Shown here: positions 1 through 6,252 of the stretch, piece by piece
How positions within the stretch are numbered: the stretch's first letter is position 1
Layout of the letters: each line of letters opens with the position of its first letter
Made by a program: the position numbers and the translations under genes
Notes under the pieces: model-generated
Database searches by the model: none
What the model saw: the letters and a program-made list of their open reading frames with translations, nothing else
What the model was told of the DNA's origin: nothing
Assembly: GCA_017502065.1 (NCBI GenBank)
Contig: JAFVVU010000143.1
Location: forward strand, 1-9,651
Length of the DNA stretch: 9,651 nucleotides
Direction: 5' to 3'
From: Clostridia bacterium
GTDB lineage: Bacteria > Bacillota > Clostridia > RUG12999

Positions 1-33
1 GACAAAAGGTCCTTTTTTAAGCGATCTGCTCAT
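1..33 (-). CDS. rpsS: 30S ribosomal protein S19 (uS19), N-terminal 11 codons only
   Basis: Reading leftwards from the ATG at 31-33, the codons give MSRSLKKGPFV, the typical start of bacterial S19, a small-subunit head protein that binds 16S rRNA next to S13. The gene runs off the window edge. A strong SD, AAGGAGG at 41-47, lies 7 nt before the ATG. Only 17 bp separate it from the end of rplB, which is the usual S10-operon order (rplB then rpsS). Identity rests on 11 residues plus position, and both agree. Confidence 0.93.
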   Translation of the reverse strand, partial: MSRSLKKGPFV

Positions 34-50
34 TTCTTTTCCTCCTTATA

Positions 51-884
51 TTATTTAGAATGTCTAGATTTAACAATATATTTGTTTGAATGTTTCTTTT
101 TAGAACGTGTGATAAGACCAAGAGCCGGTTTACCCCAAGGAGTAACAGGACTCGGACGTCCGATAGGTGATTTACCTTCACCACCACCGTGCGGATGGTC
201 ATTCGGGTTCATTACAACACCGCGGACTGTAGGTCTGATACCCATGTGACGTTTTCTACCGGCTTTACCGATTGAAACGTTTTCATGGTCAATGTTACCT
301 ACCTGACCGATTGTTGCTTTACATTCCATTCTGATCATTCTTACTTCGCCGGAAGGAAGTCTTACCTGAGCAAATTTTCCTTCTTTAGCCATAAGCTGTG
401 CGCTGTTACCTGCACTTCTTACAAGCTGTCCACCTTTTCCGGGAACTAATTCAATATTGTGAATAAGTGTACCGGTCGGGATATCTGCGATTGCAAGAGC
501 GTTACCCGGTTTGATATCTGCGCCTTTACCGGATTCAATTACAGTACCAACTGTAAGTCCGTAAGGAGCAAGGATGTATCTTTTTTCACCGTCTTCGTAC
601 TGAACAAGTGCAATGTTAGCACTTCTGTTCGGGTCGTACTCAATTGTAAGAACGGTTGCGGGCATATTGTCTTTATCTCTTTTGAAGTCAATAATTCTGT
701 ATTTTCTTCTTTCGCCGCCGCCTCTGTGACGAACAGTAATTCTACCGTATGAGTTTCTGCCGGCGTTCTTTTTAACAGGTTCCAAAAGTGACTTTTCAGG
801 AACGTTTGTTGTAATTTCCTCAAAGGTCGAAACTGTCATGAACCTTCTTGCCGGAGAGGTAGGATTATATTTTCTTATAGCCAT
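51..884 (-). CDS. rplB: 50S ribosomal protein L2 (uL2)
   Basis: L2 is a primary 23S rRNA-binding protein needed for subunit association and for peptidyl-transferase centre assembly. The 277 residues match the family length (E. coli 273). The N-terminal OB-like RNA-binding domain includes the [17 protein letters not shown] stretch (residues 47-63). The C-terminal domain carries the near-invariant DHPHGGGEG motif at about residues 229-237. Its histidines (His230, His232) include the counterpart of E. coli His229, which has been linked to peptidyl-transferase activity. The tail is basic (SKKKHSNKY), as usual. The start has AAGGAGG at 894-900, 9 nt upstream. The gene sits 17 bp after rplW and 17 bp before rpsS, so the three are clearly co-transcribed. 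Nothing is truncated or unusual. Confidence 0.98.
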   Translation of the reverse strand: MAIRKYNPTSPARRFMTVSTFEEITTNVPEKSLLEPVKKNAGRNSYGRITVRHRGGGERRKYRIIDFKRDKDNMPATVLTIEYDPNRSANIALVQYEDGEKRYILAPYGLTVGTVIESGKGADIKPGNALAIADIPTGTLIHNIELVPGKGGQLVRSAGNSAQLMAKEGKFAQVRLPSGEVRMIRMECKATIGQVGNIDHENVSIGKAGRKRHMGIRPTVRGVVMNPNDHPHGGGEGKSPIGRPSPVTPWGKPALGLITRSKKKHSNKYIVKSRHSK

Positions 885-901
885 AATTTTAGTCCTCCTT
901 C

Positions 902-1195
902 TTATGCCATACCGTCGAAGAACTCAATTGTTTTGCTATCTTCTTTAAGAGTTACGATAGCTTTTTTCCAATCAGCTCTTTTACCCATGTTGGCACCCAT
1001 TCTCTTGTATTTACCAAGAACATTCATTGTGTTTACTGATTCAACCTTTACGCCGTTGAAGAGCTCTTCAATAGCCTGTTTAATCTGGATTTTGTTAGCT
1101 CTTTTATCAACTTCAAAGGTGTATTTTTTCTCTTGCATCTGCGCCATACTGTTTTCAGTAACGATAGGTCTTCTGATGATATCATGCGCTGTCAT
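902..1195 (-). CDS. rplW: 50S ribosomal protein L23 (uL23)
   Basis: L23 sits at the polypeptide exit tunnel and is the docking site for trigger factor and the signal recognition particle. The 97-residue protein starts with the characteristic [12 protein letters not shown] segment (residues 5-16). It continues with [20 protein letters not shown] and ends in the [10 protein letters not shown] loop and a C-terminal beta strand, the compact bacterial L23 layout. Its ATG shares one base with the TAA of rplD (TAATG at 1193-1197). The SD GAGGAGGTG (1204-1212) therefore lies inside the last codons of rplD, which points to translational coupling between the two genes. The spacing to rplB is 17 bp. Confidence 0.97.
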   Translation of the reverse strand: MTAHDIIRRPIVTENSMAQMQEKKYTFEVDKRANKIQIKQAIEELFNGVKVESVNTMNVLGKYKRMGANMGKRADWKKAIVTLKEDSKTIEFFDGMA

Positions 1196-1818
1196 TATGC
1201 ATACACCTCCTCAATTTTTGCTACTGCATCTTTAGTTACTACCATGCTGTCATATTTAAGGATTGAGTATACATTTAATGTATTAACAAATGTTGTTTCA
1301 ACACCCTCAATATTTCTTGCAGAGAGATAAATATTATCATTCTTTTCCGGCAGAACTATCAATGCTTTTTTAGCTGCGTTAATGTTTTTAAGCATATCAG
1401 CAACTGTTTTTGTTTTGATTTCATCAACTACGATGTTGTCAAGTACGATGATTTCACCACTTTGTACTTTAGCTGAAAGTGCAGACTTCATAGCAAGTCT
1501 TTTTACTTTCTTATTTAATGTATATCTGTAGTCACGGGGTTTCGGACCGAGAGCCACGCCGCCGCCTGTCCACTGAGGAGCACGGATGCTACCCTGTCTT
1601 GCACGGCCTGTACCTTTCTGTCTCCACGGTTTTCTACCGCCGCCTCTTACTTCAGTGCGAGTTTTTGTGCTCTGTGTACCCTGTCTCTGATTAGCGAGAT
1701 AGTTTACAACCACCTGATGCAATACAGCTTCATTTACTTCTATTCCGAATACGCCGTCAGCCAAATCCATTGTACCAACGTTTTCTCCGGCCATGTTTAA
1801 AATTGCTACGTTAGGCAT
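1195..1818 (-). CDS. rplD: 50S ribosomal protein L4 (uL4)
   Basis: L4 binds 23S rRNA domain I and extends a loop into the exit tunnel. In E. coli it is also the autogenous repressor of the S10 operon. The 207 residues match the usual length. The extended loop is seen at about residues 45-100, with the conserved core [19 protein letters not shown] (59-77). This is the region where macrolide-resistance changes occur, and here it reads as ordinary wild type. The C-terminal globular domain ([32 protein letters not shown]) is complete. The SD is AAAGGAGG at 1827-1834, 8 nt before the ATG. It overlaps rplW by one base. Because L4 regulates this operon in E. coli, it is the natural first suspect for a ligand of the structured leader upstream of rpsJ, but that is inference. 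Confidence 0.97.
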   Translation of the reverse strand: MPNVAILNMAGENVGTMDLADGVFGIEVNEAVLHQVVVNYLANQRQGTQSTKTRTEVRGGGRKPWRQKGTGRARQGSIRAPQWTGGGVALGPKPRDYRYTLNKKVKRLAMKSALSAKVQSGEIIVLDNIVVDEIKTKTVADMLKNINAAKKALIVLPEKNDNIYLSARNIEGVETTFVNTLNVYSILKYDSMVVTKDAVAKIEEVYA

Positions 1819-1849
1819 TGTATATTCCTCCTTTCGGTTAAATTATATA

Positions 1850-2485
1850 TTACTTGCCTGATTTAACTGCATTTTTAATGTAGAGTAATCCGTTTTTCGG
1901 ACCCGGAACTGCACCTTTAACAAGGATTAAGTTCTTTTCTGCATCAACCTTTGCAACAGCAAGGTTCTGAACAGTTACTCTTACGTTACCGAGATGACCC
2001 GGGAGTTTCTTACCTTTACGAACTCTTGACGGGTCGGAGCTTCCGCCCATTGAGCCGACACCTCTGTGGTAACCGGAACCGTGAGTCATAGGTCCTCTGT
2101 GAGTATCGTATCTCTTGATTGTTCCTGCAAAACCTTTACCTTTGCTTTTGCCTGTTACGTCTACAACGTCTCCGGCTGCAAAGATATCAGCTTTGATTTC
2201 GTCACCTACATTTAAAGAAGAAATGTCGTTTAATCTGAATTCTTTCAAAAATGCTTTGTAGGCTACGCCTGCTTTGTCAAAATGACCTTTCTGCGGTTTG
2301 TTCATTTTGCGTTCTGCTTTGTCAGCGAATCCGAGCTGTACAGCTTCGTATCCGTCAGTTTCAGCAGTTTTCTTCTGAACAACAACGCACGGACCTGCTT
2401 CAATTACTGTAACGGGGATTAACGCACCGTCTTCGCAAAAGAGCTGAGTCATACCGAGTTTCTTACCCAGAATTGCTTTTTCCAT
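1850..2485 (-). CDS. rplC: 50S ribosomal protein L3 (uL3)
   Basis: L3 is an early-assembly 23S rRNA-binding protein whose loop reaches the peptidyl-transferase centre. The 211 residues fit the family. Diagnostic segments are the N-terminal [12 protein letters not shown], then [18 protein letters not shown] (about 107-124), then the long loop [19 protein letters not shown] (134-152), then [19 protein letters not shown]. The glutamine that PrmB methylates in E. coli L3 is not present in the GSMGGSSDP stretch, which is common outside Proteobacteria. The SD GGAGGTG (2496-2502) lies 10 nt before the ATG. Unlike its neighbours, the gene is separated from the preceding rpsJ by 123 bp, which hold predicted hairpins. 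Confidence 0.97.
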   Translation of the reverse strand: MEKAILGKKLGMTQLFCEDGALIPVTVIEAGPCVVVQKKTAETDGYEAVQLGFADKAERKMNKPQKGHFDKAGVAYKAFLKEFRLNDISSLNVGDEIKADIFAAGDVVDVTGKSKGKGFAGTIKRYDTHRGPMTHGSGYHRGVGSMGGSSDPSRVRKGKKLPGHLGNVRVTVQNLAVAKVDAEKNLILVKGAVPGPKNGLLYIKNAVKSGK

Positions 2486-2608
2486 TCTTTCTTTACACCT
2501 CCGTTTGGTTATTGGTTGGCCTTTTCGCCAACATGACCGGAAACCTTTTGTTCATGACCAACAAAGTTTTCCTTTGCTTTAAAGCCCTCACGAGCTTTAC
2601 CTTCTCGC
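2486..2608 (-). promoter_or_regulatory. rpsJ-rplC intergenic spacer with three consecutive hairpins
   Basis: This gap is much longer than the other spacers in the operon (overlap to 31 bp). In the mRNA sense it contains three stem-loops in a row: 2580-2599 (8-bp stem UAAAGCUC/GGGCUUUA with one G-U pair, GUGA loop of the GNRA type), 2560-2578 (7-bp stem, loop GAAAA) and 2515-2532 (perfect 6-bp GUUGGC/GCCAAC, loop GAAAAG). A GGTCATG heptamer occurs twice between the second and third. No U-tract follows any stem, so a Rho-independent terminator is unlikely. Roles in RNA processing, mRNA stability or tuning of rplC translation are possible. The pairings come from reading the sequence; the function is inferred. 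Confidence 0.45.
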
Positions 2609-2923
2609 TTAGATAAGCTTGATTTCGATTTCTACGCCTGCCGGCAAATCAAGTCTTTTAAGCGCTTCCACTGTCTTCGGACTCGGAGCGATAATATCGA
2701 TGAGTCTGTTGTGTGTATGAAGTTCAAACTGTTCTCTGGAATCTTTGTACTTGTGCACCGCTCTTAAGATAGTGATTACTTCCTTCTTTGTGGGAAGTGG
2801 TATCGGACCTGAAACTTTAGAACCTGTTCTTTTTGCAGTTTCAACGATTTTTTCCGCTGACTGATCAATTACAGTGTGTTCGTATGCTTTAAGTCTGATT
2901 CTCATTTTTGGTGTTGCTGCCAT
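2609..2923 (-). CDS. rpsJ: 30S ribosomal protein S10 (uS10)
   Basis: S10 is a small-subunit head protein. In many bacteria it also serves transcription-translation coupling and antitermination as NusE. The 104 residues match the family: [17 protein letters not shown] near the N-terminus, then the extended loop [30 protein letters not shown], then [18 protein letters not shown] and the final VEIEIKLI. The chosen ATG (2921-2923) has AGGAGG at 2931-2936, 7 nt upstream. Starting at the internal Met7 would leave no SD. It is the first gene of the operon and follows a long structured leader. Just beyond the SD, the spacer sequence GCGACA can pair with an upstream UGUCGC (2963-2968), which could hide the ribosome-binding site. 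Confidence 0.97.
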   Translation of the reverse strand: MAATPKMRIRLKAYEHTVIDQSAEKIVETAKRTGSKVSGPIPLPTKKEVITILRAVHKYKDSREQFELHTHNRLIDIIAPSPKTVEALKRLDLPAGVEIEIKLI

Positions 2924-3224
2924 AATGTCGCCTCCTAAATTATTTTTCGCTGTTAGAGTTTTGCGACAACAAAATTCTGCACACTAAGCCGGGTGTGTCA
3001 TGTTCACCCTTTTTAAAACCCGGTAACGTATTTACATACATTCCGGGCACACAAGCGTAATAGGCCAAGGCGCATTACGCCCGCCGTAATATAAAAAGTT
3101 ATATTCGCTCTCATTTGTGTACAGTGACTCTGCCGCCCGGTTTAAAATCGGACAAATCTCCGCGGAAATTCCCCACTTTCGTGAAGTGCAACCTCCCGCA
3201 TCATCGACTGCCGTAAGTCACAGC
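2924..3224 (-). promoter_or_regulatory. Structured 5' leader of the S10 operon (candidate ribosomal-protein-responsive leader)
   Basis: About 300 nt lie between the predicted transcription start and rpsJ. They are GC-richer than the flanking AT-rich DNA and full of complementary segments. Domain 1 closes by GUGACU/AGUCAC (3216-3221 with 3124-3129). It encloses GCGGGA/UUCCGC (3194-3199 with 3162-3167), CACUU/AAGUG (3184-3188 with 3174-3178) and GUCCG/CGGGC (3149-3153 with 3135-3139). Domain 2 closes by GUACACAA/UUGUGUGC (3115-3122 with 3047-3054). It encloses AAUAUA/UAUAUU (3100-3105 with 3088-3093) and GCGUAAU/AUUACGC (3074-3080 with 3055-3061). A 12-bp hairpin follows (3019-3047). In E. coli L4 binds the S10 leader, and Firmicutes have unrelated leaders on r-protein operons. 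Which protein binds here is not known from sequence. It is not a T-box: I see no AGGGUGGNACCGCG-type antiterminator. Confidence 0.7.
3015..3047 (-). terminator. Attenuator-like hairpin inside the S10 leader
   Basis: In the transcript, CCCGG (3043-3047) pairs with CCGGG (3019-3023), and AAUGUAU pairs with AUACGUU, around a GUAA loop. This gives 12 bp with one unpaired A. Four U residues follow (3015-3018) and then A residues, so the U-tract is weak for an intrinsic terminator. The CCGGGU arm (3018-3023) can instead pair with ACCCGG at 2989-2994, which would break the hairpin. It may be an attenuator or simply part of a protein-binding fold. Confidence 0.35.
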
Positions 3225-3230
3225 CTTATT

Positions 3231-3259
3231 ATTATATAATATATAAGGGCAAAATACAA
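3231..3259 (-). promoter_or_regulatory. Sigma-A-type promoter of the S10 operon
   Basis: Reading leftwards, TTGTAT (3254-3259) is followed after exactly 17 bp by a perfect TATAAT (3231-3236). Transcription would start near 3224. A second overlapping pair, TTGCAC with a 17-bp spacer and TATATT, sits a few bases upstream. The surrounding DNA is very AT-rich. The placement fits: downstream of the regulator gene's stop and upstream of the structured leader. Confidence 0.65.
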
Positions 3260-3294
3260 TGTGCAAAACGCAGAAAATTAATGCCAATTTTAAA

Positions 3295-3313
3295 GATATT
3301 TTTGTTAAATATC
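3295..3313 (-). terminator. Weak AT-only stem-loop after the araC-family gene
   Basis: Four bases after the TAG of the regulator gene, GATATTT pairs with AAATATC around AACAA (7 bp). It has almost no GC pairs and only a short UUU after it, so termination would be inefficient. If it fails, transcription from the regulator gene can run on into the S10 operon. Low confidence. Confidence 0.25.
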
Positions 3314-3317
3314 ACAA

Positions 3318-4196
3318 CTACTTTTTTGCCGATTTTTTATACTCTTTTGGGGTCACCCCTGCGATTTTTTTAAATGTTTTCGAAAAATAATATGGCGAAC
3401 CGAAAGAGAGCATATCGGATATTTCACCAAAATTATAATTCTTTTGTCTTATAAGCATTTTTGCTTCCGCAATTTTGAGCATCGTGTAATACTGCATTAT
3501 TGTATAGTCCGTTACATCCTTGAATATGCTGCAAAGAGAGGTTCTGCCGTAATGCAGATGTTCACAGATTTCTTCAATTGTAACAGTGGAATATATTTTA
3601 CTTTCAAGATATTCGATAATCTCTTTAACCAGATTATTCTCCATATCCTCTCTGGATGCAAACATGGTTTTGTTCTTTTTCGGGGTTTCCTGATTTCTGA
3701 TAAGCATAATAAGAAGCTCTTCCATATAAATTTTCACAAGCTGTCTTGTGCCCACAACCTTTGGATCTTCCGATATTTTAAGCCCCGCAGCACTTGGCTG
3801 CTCCAAGCGCACAAACGGATGTGTACTTTCATCAATTATATTTGAAATAAGCTTTTTCAGCTTTGCAGGAAGCTTCATTTTGCCCCCTTCAAAAAATTTC
3901 ATATGTTCGGATTTGCACACAAAAGAAATGATGAATATATTAGCCGGTTTATCCCCACTAACATCGATTGCATGAAACTCGTTAGGTTTATGAAAGAGAA
4001 TTTCGTTCTCACGAAGAGCAAAGCTTTCATTTTCCGTTGTTACAACAATTTCTCCTTTGTCAACATAAACCATTTCCCAGAAATCGTGTTTTTCCCCTTC
4101 AAAATCATAGTCCTTCGCAAGCTCAAGATAATACACCGTTATGATATCCGTTATATTAAATATTGTATCAATTTTGTACATTACATATTGATCCAT
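3318..4196 (-). CDS. AraC-family transcriptional regulator (cupin sensor plus double helix-turn-helix)
   Basis: This is probably the local, effector-responsive regulator of the divergent carbohydrate operon. From the ATG at 4194-4196 it has 292 residues, normal for AraC/XylS regulators. The N-terminal half (about 20-95) looks like a cupin sugar-sensing domain, with EKHDFWEMVYVDKGEI, a central LRENEILFHKPNEFHAI and hydrophobic strands. The C-terminal 100 residues carry the two helix-turn-helix units: TIEEICEHLHYGRTSLCSIFK (about 206-226), and about 255-276 with the family-typical SPYYFSKTFKKIAGVTPKEYK following. An in-frame TTG at 4200-4202 is an alternative start, two codons longer. AAGGAGAGGG (4204-4213) sits 7 nt before the ATG but only 1 nt before the TTG, so the ATG is preferred. 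The ligand cannot be read from sequence. It lies immediately upstream of the ribosomal operon on the same strand, with no strong terminator between. Confidence 0.9.
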   Translation of the reverse strand: MDQYVMYKIDTIFNITDIITVYYLELAKDYDFEGEKHDFWEMVYVDKGEIVVTTENESFALRENEILFHKPNEFHAIDVSGDKPANIFIISFVCKSEHMKFFEGGKMKLPAKLKKLISNIIDESTHPFVRLEQPSAAGLKISEDPKVVGTRQLVKIYMEELLIMLIRNQETPKKNKTMFASREDMENNLVKEIIEYLESKIYSTVTIEEICEHLHYGRTSLCSIFKDVTDYTIMQYYTMLKIAEAKMLIRQKNYNFGEISDMLSFGSPYYFSKTFKKIAGVTPKEYKKSAKK

Positions 4197-4214
4197 AATC
4201 AATCCCTCTCCTTG

Positions 4215-4244
4215 CGAACAAAAATATATTTGTGCCGAACAAAA
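4215..4244. promoter_or_regulatory. Candidate AraC-type operator: CGAACAAAA direct repeats spaced 21 bp
   Basis: CGAACAAAA occurs at 4215-4223 and again at 4236-4244, in the same orientation and exactly 21 bp apart. That is two helical turns, the half-site spacing used by AraC on its I1-I2 sites. The right-hand copy ends 5 bp before the -35 box of the rightward promoter, where an activator of this family usually binds. Between the copies there is also a short inverted pair, ACAAA/TTTGT (4219-4223 with 4230-4234). Binding by the adjacent regulator is inferred from position. Confidence 0.5.
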
Positions 4245-4249
4245 TTGTA

Positions 4250-4278
4250 TTGATTTATCAGTCAGTTTATTATATCAT
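4250..4278 (+). promoter_or_regulatory. Rightward promoter of the carbohydrate operon
   Basis: TTGATT (4250-4255), a 17-bp spacer and TATCAT (4273-4278) precede the first operon gene, with an expected start near 4285. The -10 box overlaps the -10 box of the leftward promoter by two bases. The imperfect -10 and the adjacent direct repeats fit a promoter that needs activation. Confidence 0.6.
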
Positions 4279-4297
4279 TAAATTGTAATAAAATCAA
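4269..4297 (-). promoter_or_regulatory. Leftward promoter of the araC-family regulator
   Basis: On the minus strand TTGATT (4292-4297) is followed after 17 bp by a perfect TATAAT (4269-4274), with an expected start near 4262. Its -35 box is the mirror image of the -35 box of the rightward promoter about the same centre (4273.5). The better -10 suggests this is the stronger of the two in the absence of an activator. Confidence 0.6.
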
Positions 4298-4319
4298 TAT
4301 TATTTTTGAGGTGATTAAA

Positions 4320-5144
4320 ATGTATAAGAACAAAATTGGTACAATAAGAAGACTTATTACGCTTCTTAATGAAGGAGCAGATAAAATCATTGATCTTGGT
4401 CTTGAAACCATTCAGCTCAGCTGCTGGGAGCCCGAGCTCTATACTCAGGAAACTGCAGACAAAATCAAAGCAATGCTTGGAGATAAAATCGAAATCACAT
4501 CTGTATGGGCAGGCTGGACAGGCGGCCCCCGTGACTGGAACGTAATGGACGGTCCATATACACTTGGTATCGTGCCGGAAGCATACCGCGCGCGCAGACT
4601 TCAGGAAGTAATTGACGGCGCAAAATTTGCTAAAATGCTTGGTGTTAAAGAGGTTGCAACCCATGTTGGATTTATTCCCGAACAGCCCGCAAGCGAGCTT
4701 TACAGAGGCGTTATGCGCAGCATTCGCTACCTTGCGGAAGAGCTTGACAAAATGGGACTGTATTTTAACTTTGAAACGGGTCAGGAAACACCCGTAACGC
4801 TTATGCGTATGATTACGGACGTTGATATGCCTAACGTAGGTATTAATCTCGACCCTGCAAACCTTATCATGTACGGAAAAGGCAATCCCATTGACGCCCT
4901 CGATATTTTCAAAGGCAAAATCCGTGGTGTACATATCAAAGACGGTGATTATCCGACAGATTTCTACGGTCTTGGTGCTGAACGTGTTGTGGGCGAAGGA
5001 ACAGTTAACTTTGATGTATTTCTCCCCAAACTTCTTAAACAGGGATATACAGGCGACTTATATATAGAACGTGAAATCAACGGCGACCAGCAGATTGCCG
5101 ATATCAAGAAAACTATCAGCTATGTAAAAGAATTAATGAAATGA
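4320..5144 (+). CDS. Xylose-isomerase-like TIM-barrel protein (AP_endonuc_2 family sugar (phosphate) isomerase/epimerase)
   Basis: It is probably a metal-dependent sugar isomerase, epimerase or lyase of the broad COG1082/IolE-like family. From the ATG at 4320 it has 274 residues, a normal length. Likely metal ligands are in the expected strands: Glu152 (YFNFETG), Asp178 (GINLDPANL), His205 (RGVHIKDG) and Glu250 (LYIERE). His115 (VATHVGF) and the VGEGTVNF segment (about 224-231) are also typical. The nearest SD, GAGGTGAT (4308-4315), supports the ATG. An in-frame GTG at 4311 lies inside that SD and is rejected. It is first in the operon and 10 bp from a Gfo/Idh/MocA gene. The two families are often paired in inositol catabolism and in 3-keto-glycoside cleavage, for example DgpA with DgpC. 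The exact reaction cannot be told from sequence. Confidence 0.88.
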   Translation: MYKNKIGTIRRLITLLNEGADKIIDLGLETIQLSCWEPELYTQETADKIKAMLGDKIEITSVWAGWTGGPRDWNVMDGPYTLGIVPEAYRARRLQEVIDGAKFAKMLGVKEVATHVGFIPEQPASELYRGVMRSIRYLAEELDKMGLYFNFETGQETPVTLMRMITDVDMPNVGINLDPANLIMYGKGNPIDALDIFKGKIRGVHIKDGDYPTDFYGLGAERVVGEGTVNFDVFLPKLLKQGYTGDLYIEREINGDQQIADIKKTISYVKELMK

Positions 5145-5154
5145 GGAATCCACT

Positions 5155-6156
5155 ATGTTTAAAGTAGGTATTGTCGGATGCGGCGGTGTAGGCAGTATGC
5201 ACGCCTCCTGCTACGAAGCTCTTGAAGGCGTCAAGCTTGCCGCAGTTGCTTCCACAGATGAGCAGCAGCTTAAAGAAATAGGAGAAAAATATAAAATTAA
5301 AACATATTTTTCCGCAAAAGAATTGATTTTTGATCCGGAACTTGATATAATAGATATATGTCTTCCAACCTTTTTGCATACCGAGTATGCAATTATGGCA
5401 ATGGAAGCTGGTAAAAACGTGTTTATTGAGAAACCGGTCTGCCTCACACCCGAAGAAGCCGATAAACTTCTTGATGCGCAGAAAAGAACCGGTGCAAAGG
5501 TACAGGTAGGACACGCAGTTCGTTTCTGGGACGAATATGTATGGCTCAAAAATGCCGTGGAAAATAAAACCTACGGCAATCTTATATCGGTTAATTTCAC
5601 AAGACTTTCTCCGCTTCCTGCATGGTCATGGAATGACTGGTTCAACGACCATACAAAAAGCGGAAGCATGGCACTTGATATGCATATACACGATACTGAT
5701 TTTATAAGGTATATGATGAACGCCGAGCCTGACAGCTTCAAAACCTTTGTTACAAGAACAAAAGCAGGTGTTATTGATTACATATCAACATCATATAATT
5801 TCGGTGACGTGCTTATATCTGCAGAAGCCTGCTGGGCAATGCCGGGAAACTTCCCGTTCAAATGTGCTTTTACAGCAAGATTTGAAGATGCAACGGCAGT
5901 TTTTGATACCGATACATTAACCGTTTATAAATTTGACGGAAGCACTGAACATCCCGAAATGAAAAACAACCTTGGTTCTTCTGCGGATACCGGAATCAAC
6001 GTTTCAAATCTCGGACCTTATTATAACGAGCTTAAATATTTTATTGATAAATTATCAGCAAACGAACCGATTGAAGTTGCCTCACTTGAAGAGGCGGCAG
6101 CTTCACTTAAGCTTGTGTTAAACGAAATACAGTCTGTAGGCGGAGTAAAGATTTAA
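5155..6156 (+). CDS. Gfo/Idh/MocA-family NAD(P)-dependent sugar oxidoreductase
   Basis: This should be a dehydrogenase that oxidises a hydroxyl on a sugar, inositol or glycoside, using NAD(P). It has 333 residues, typical of the family. The Rossmann fold begins immediately, with the dinucleotide motif GIVGCGGVGSMHA (glycines 8, 10 and 13). The signature EKP is at residues 92-94, with Lys93 the usual catalytic lysine. The substrate-domain motif SMALDMHIHDTDF (171-183) supplies Asp175 and His179, the usual acid/base pair. The C-terminal alpha/beta domain is complete. GAGG overlaps the stop of the preceding gene and serves as its SD, 8 nt before the ATG, so translation is probably linked. The 96-bp gap after it is unusually long for this operon. 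Confidence 0.92.
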   Translation: MFKVGIVGCGGVGSMHASCYEALEGVKLAAVASTDEQQLKEIGEKYKIKTYFSAKELIFDPELDIIDICLPTFLHTEYAIMAMEAGKNVFIEKPVCLTPEEADKLLDAQKRTGAKVQVGHAVRFWDEYVWLKNAVENKTYGNLISVNFTRLSPLPAWSWNDWFNDHTKSGSMALDMHIHDTDFIRYMMNAEPDSFKTFVTRTKAGVIDYISTSYNFGDVLISAEACWAMPGNFPFKCAFTARFEDATAVFDTDTLTVYKFDGSTEHPEMKNNLGSSADTGINVSNLGPYYNELKYFIDKLSANEPIEVASLEEAAASLKLVLNEIQSVGGVKI

Positions 6157-6252
6157 CCAAATTCCATCTCCTCCTGCGGCAATGAAGATATTAAGCTTAA
6201 AATGGTAACCCGTTTTAATATAAAATGTATTTAATTTAAGGAGGAAATAAAT
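6157..6252 (+). promoter_or_regulatory. Intergenic segment with an anti-Shine-Dalgarno complement and a small hairpin
   Basis: The segment UCCUCCU at 6169-6175 is perfectly complementary to AGGAGGA at 6239-6245, the SD of the next gene. Between them is a 7-bp hairpin AAAAUGG/CCGUUUU (6199-6216, loop UAAC). Together they could fold so that the ribosome-binding site of the deacetylase gene is hidden. I found no convincing -35/-10 pair. Sequence complementarity is certain; a regulatory role is a guess. Confidence 0.35.

Noticed and set aside
2486..2608. Rho-independent terminator between rpsJ and rplC
   Set aside because: The hairpins are followed by purine-rich or mixed sequence, not by a run of U, and the downstream genes belong to the same operon.
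3013..3114. 33-codon frame on the minus strand inside the S10 leader (MRANITFYITAG...)
   Set aside because: No SD precedes the ATG, the frame coincides with the leader helices, and the protein has no recognisable features.
2924..3224. T-box or metabolite riboswitch in the S10 leader
   Set aside because: I could not find a T-box sequence or the conserved core of a riboswitch that I know. A ribosomal-protein leader fits the gene context better, though only a covariance-model search would settle it.
4311..4319. GTG at 4311 as the start of the TIM-barrel gene
   Set aside because: The GTG is itself part of the GAGGTGAT Shine-Dalgarno sequence serving the ATG at 4320, so it cannot have its own well-placed SD.
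4278..4934. 218-codon open frame on the minus strand opposite the TIM-barrel gene
   Set aside because: It lies antisense to a well-supported gene, has no SD or recognisable domain, and is rich in Cys, Phe, His and Asn, as expected from reading the opposite strand of a coding region.
6196..6224. Promoter between the oxidoreductase and deacetylase genes
   Set aside because: TATAAA is present, but the correctly spaced upstream hexamer (CTTAAA) is a poor -35 match in AT-rich DNA.
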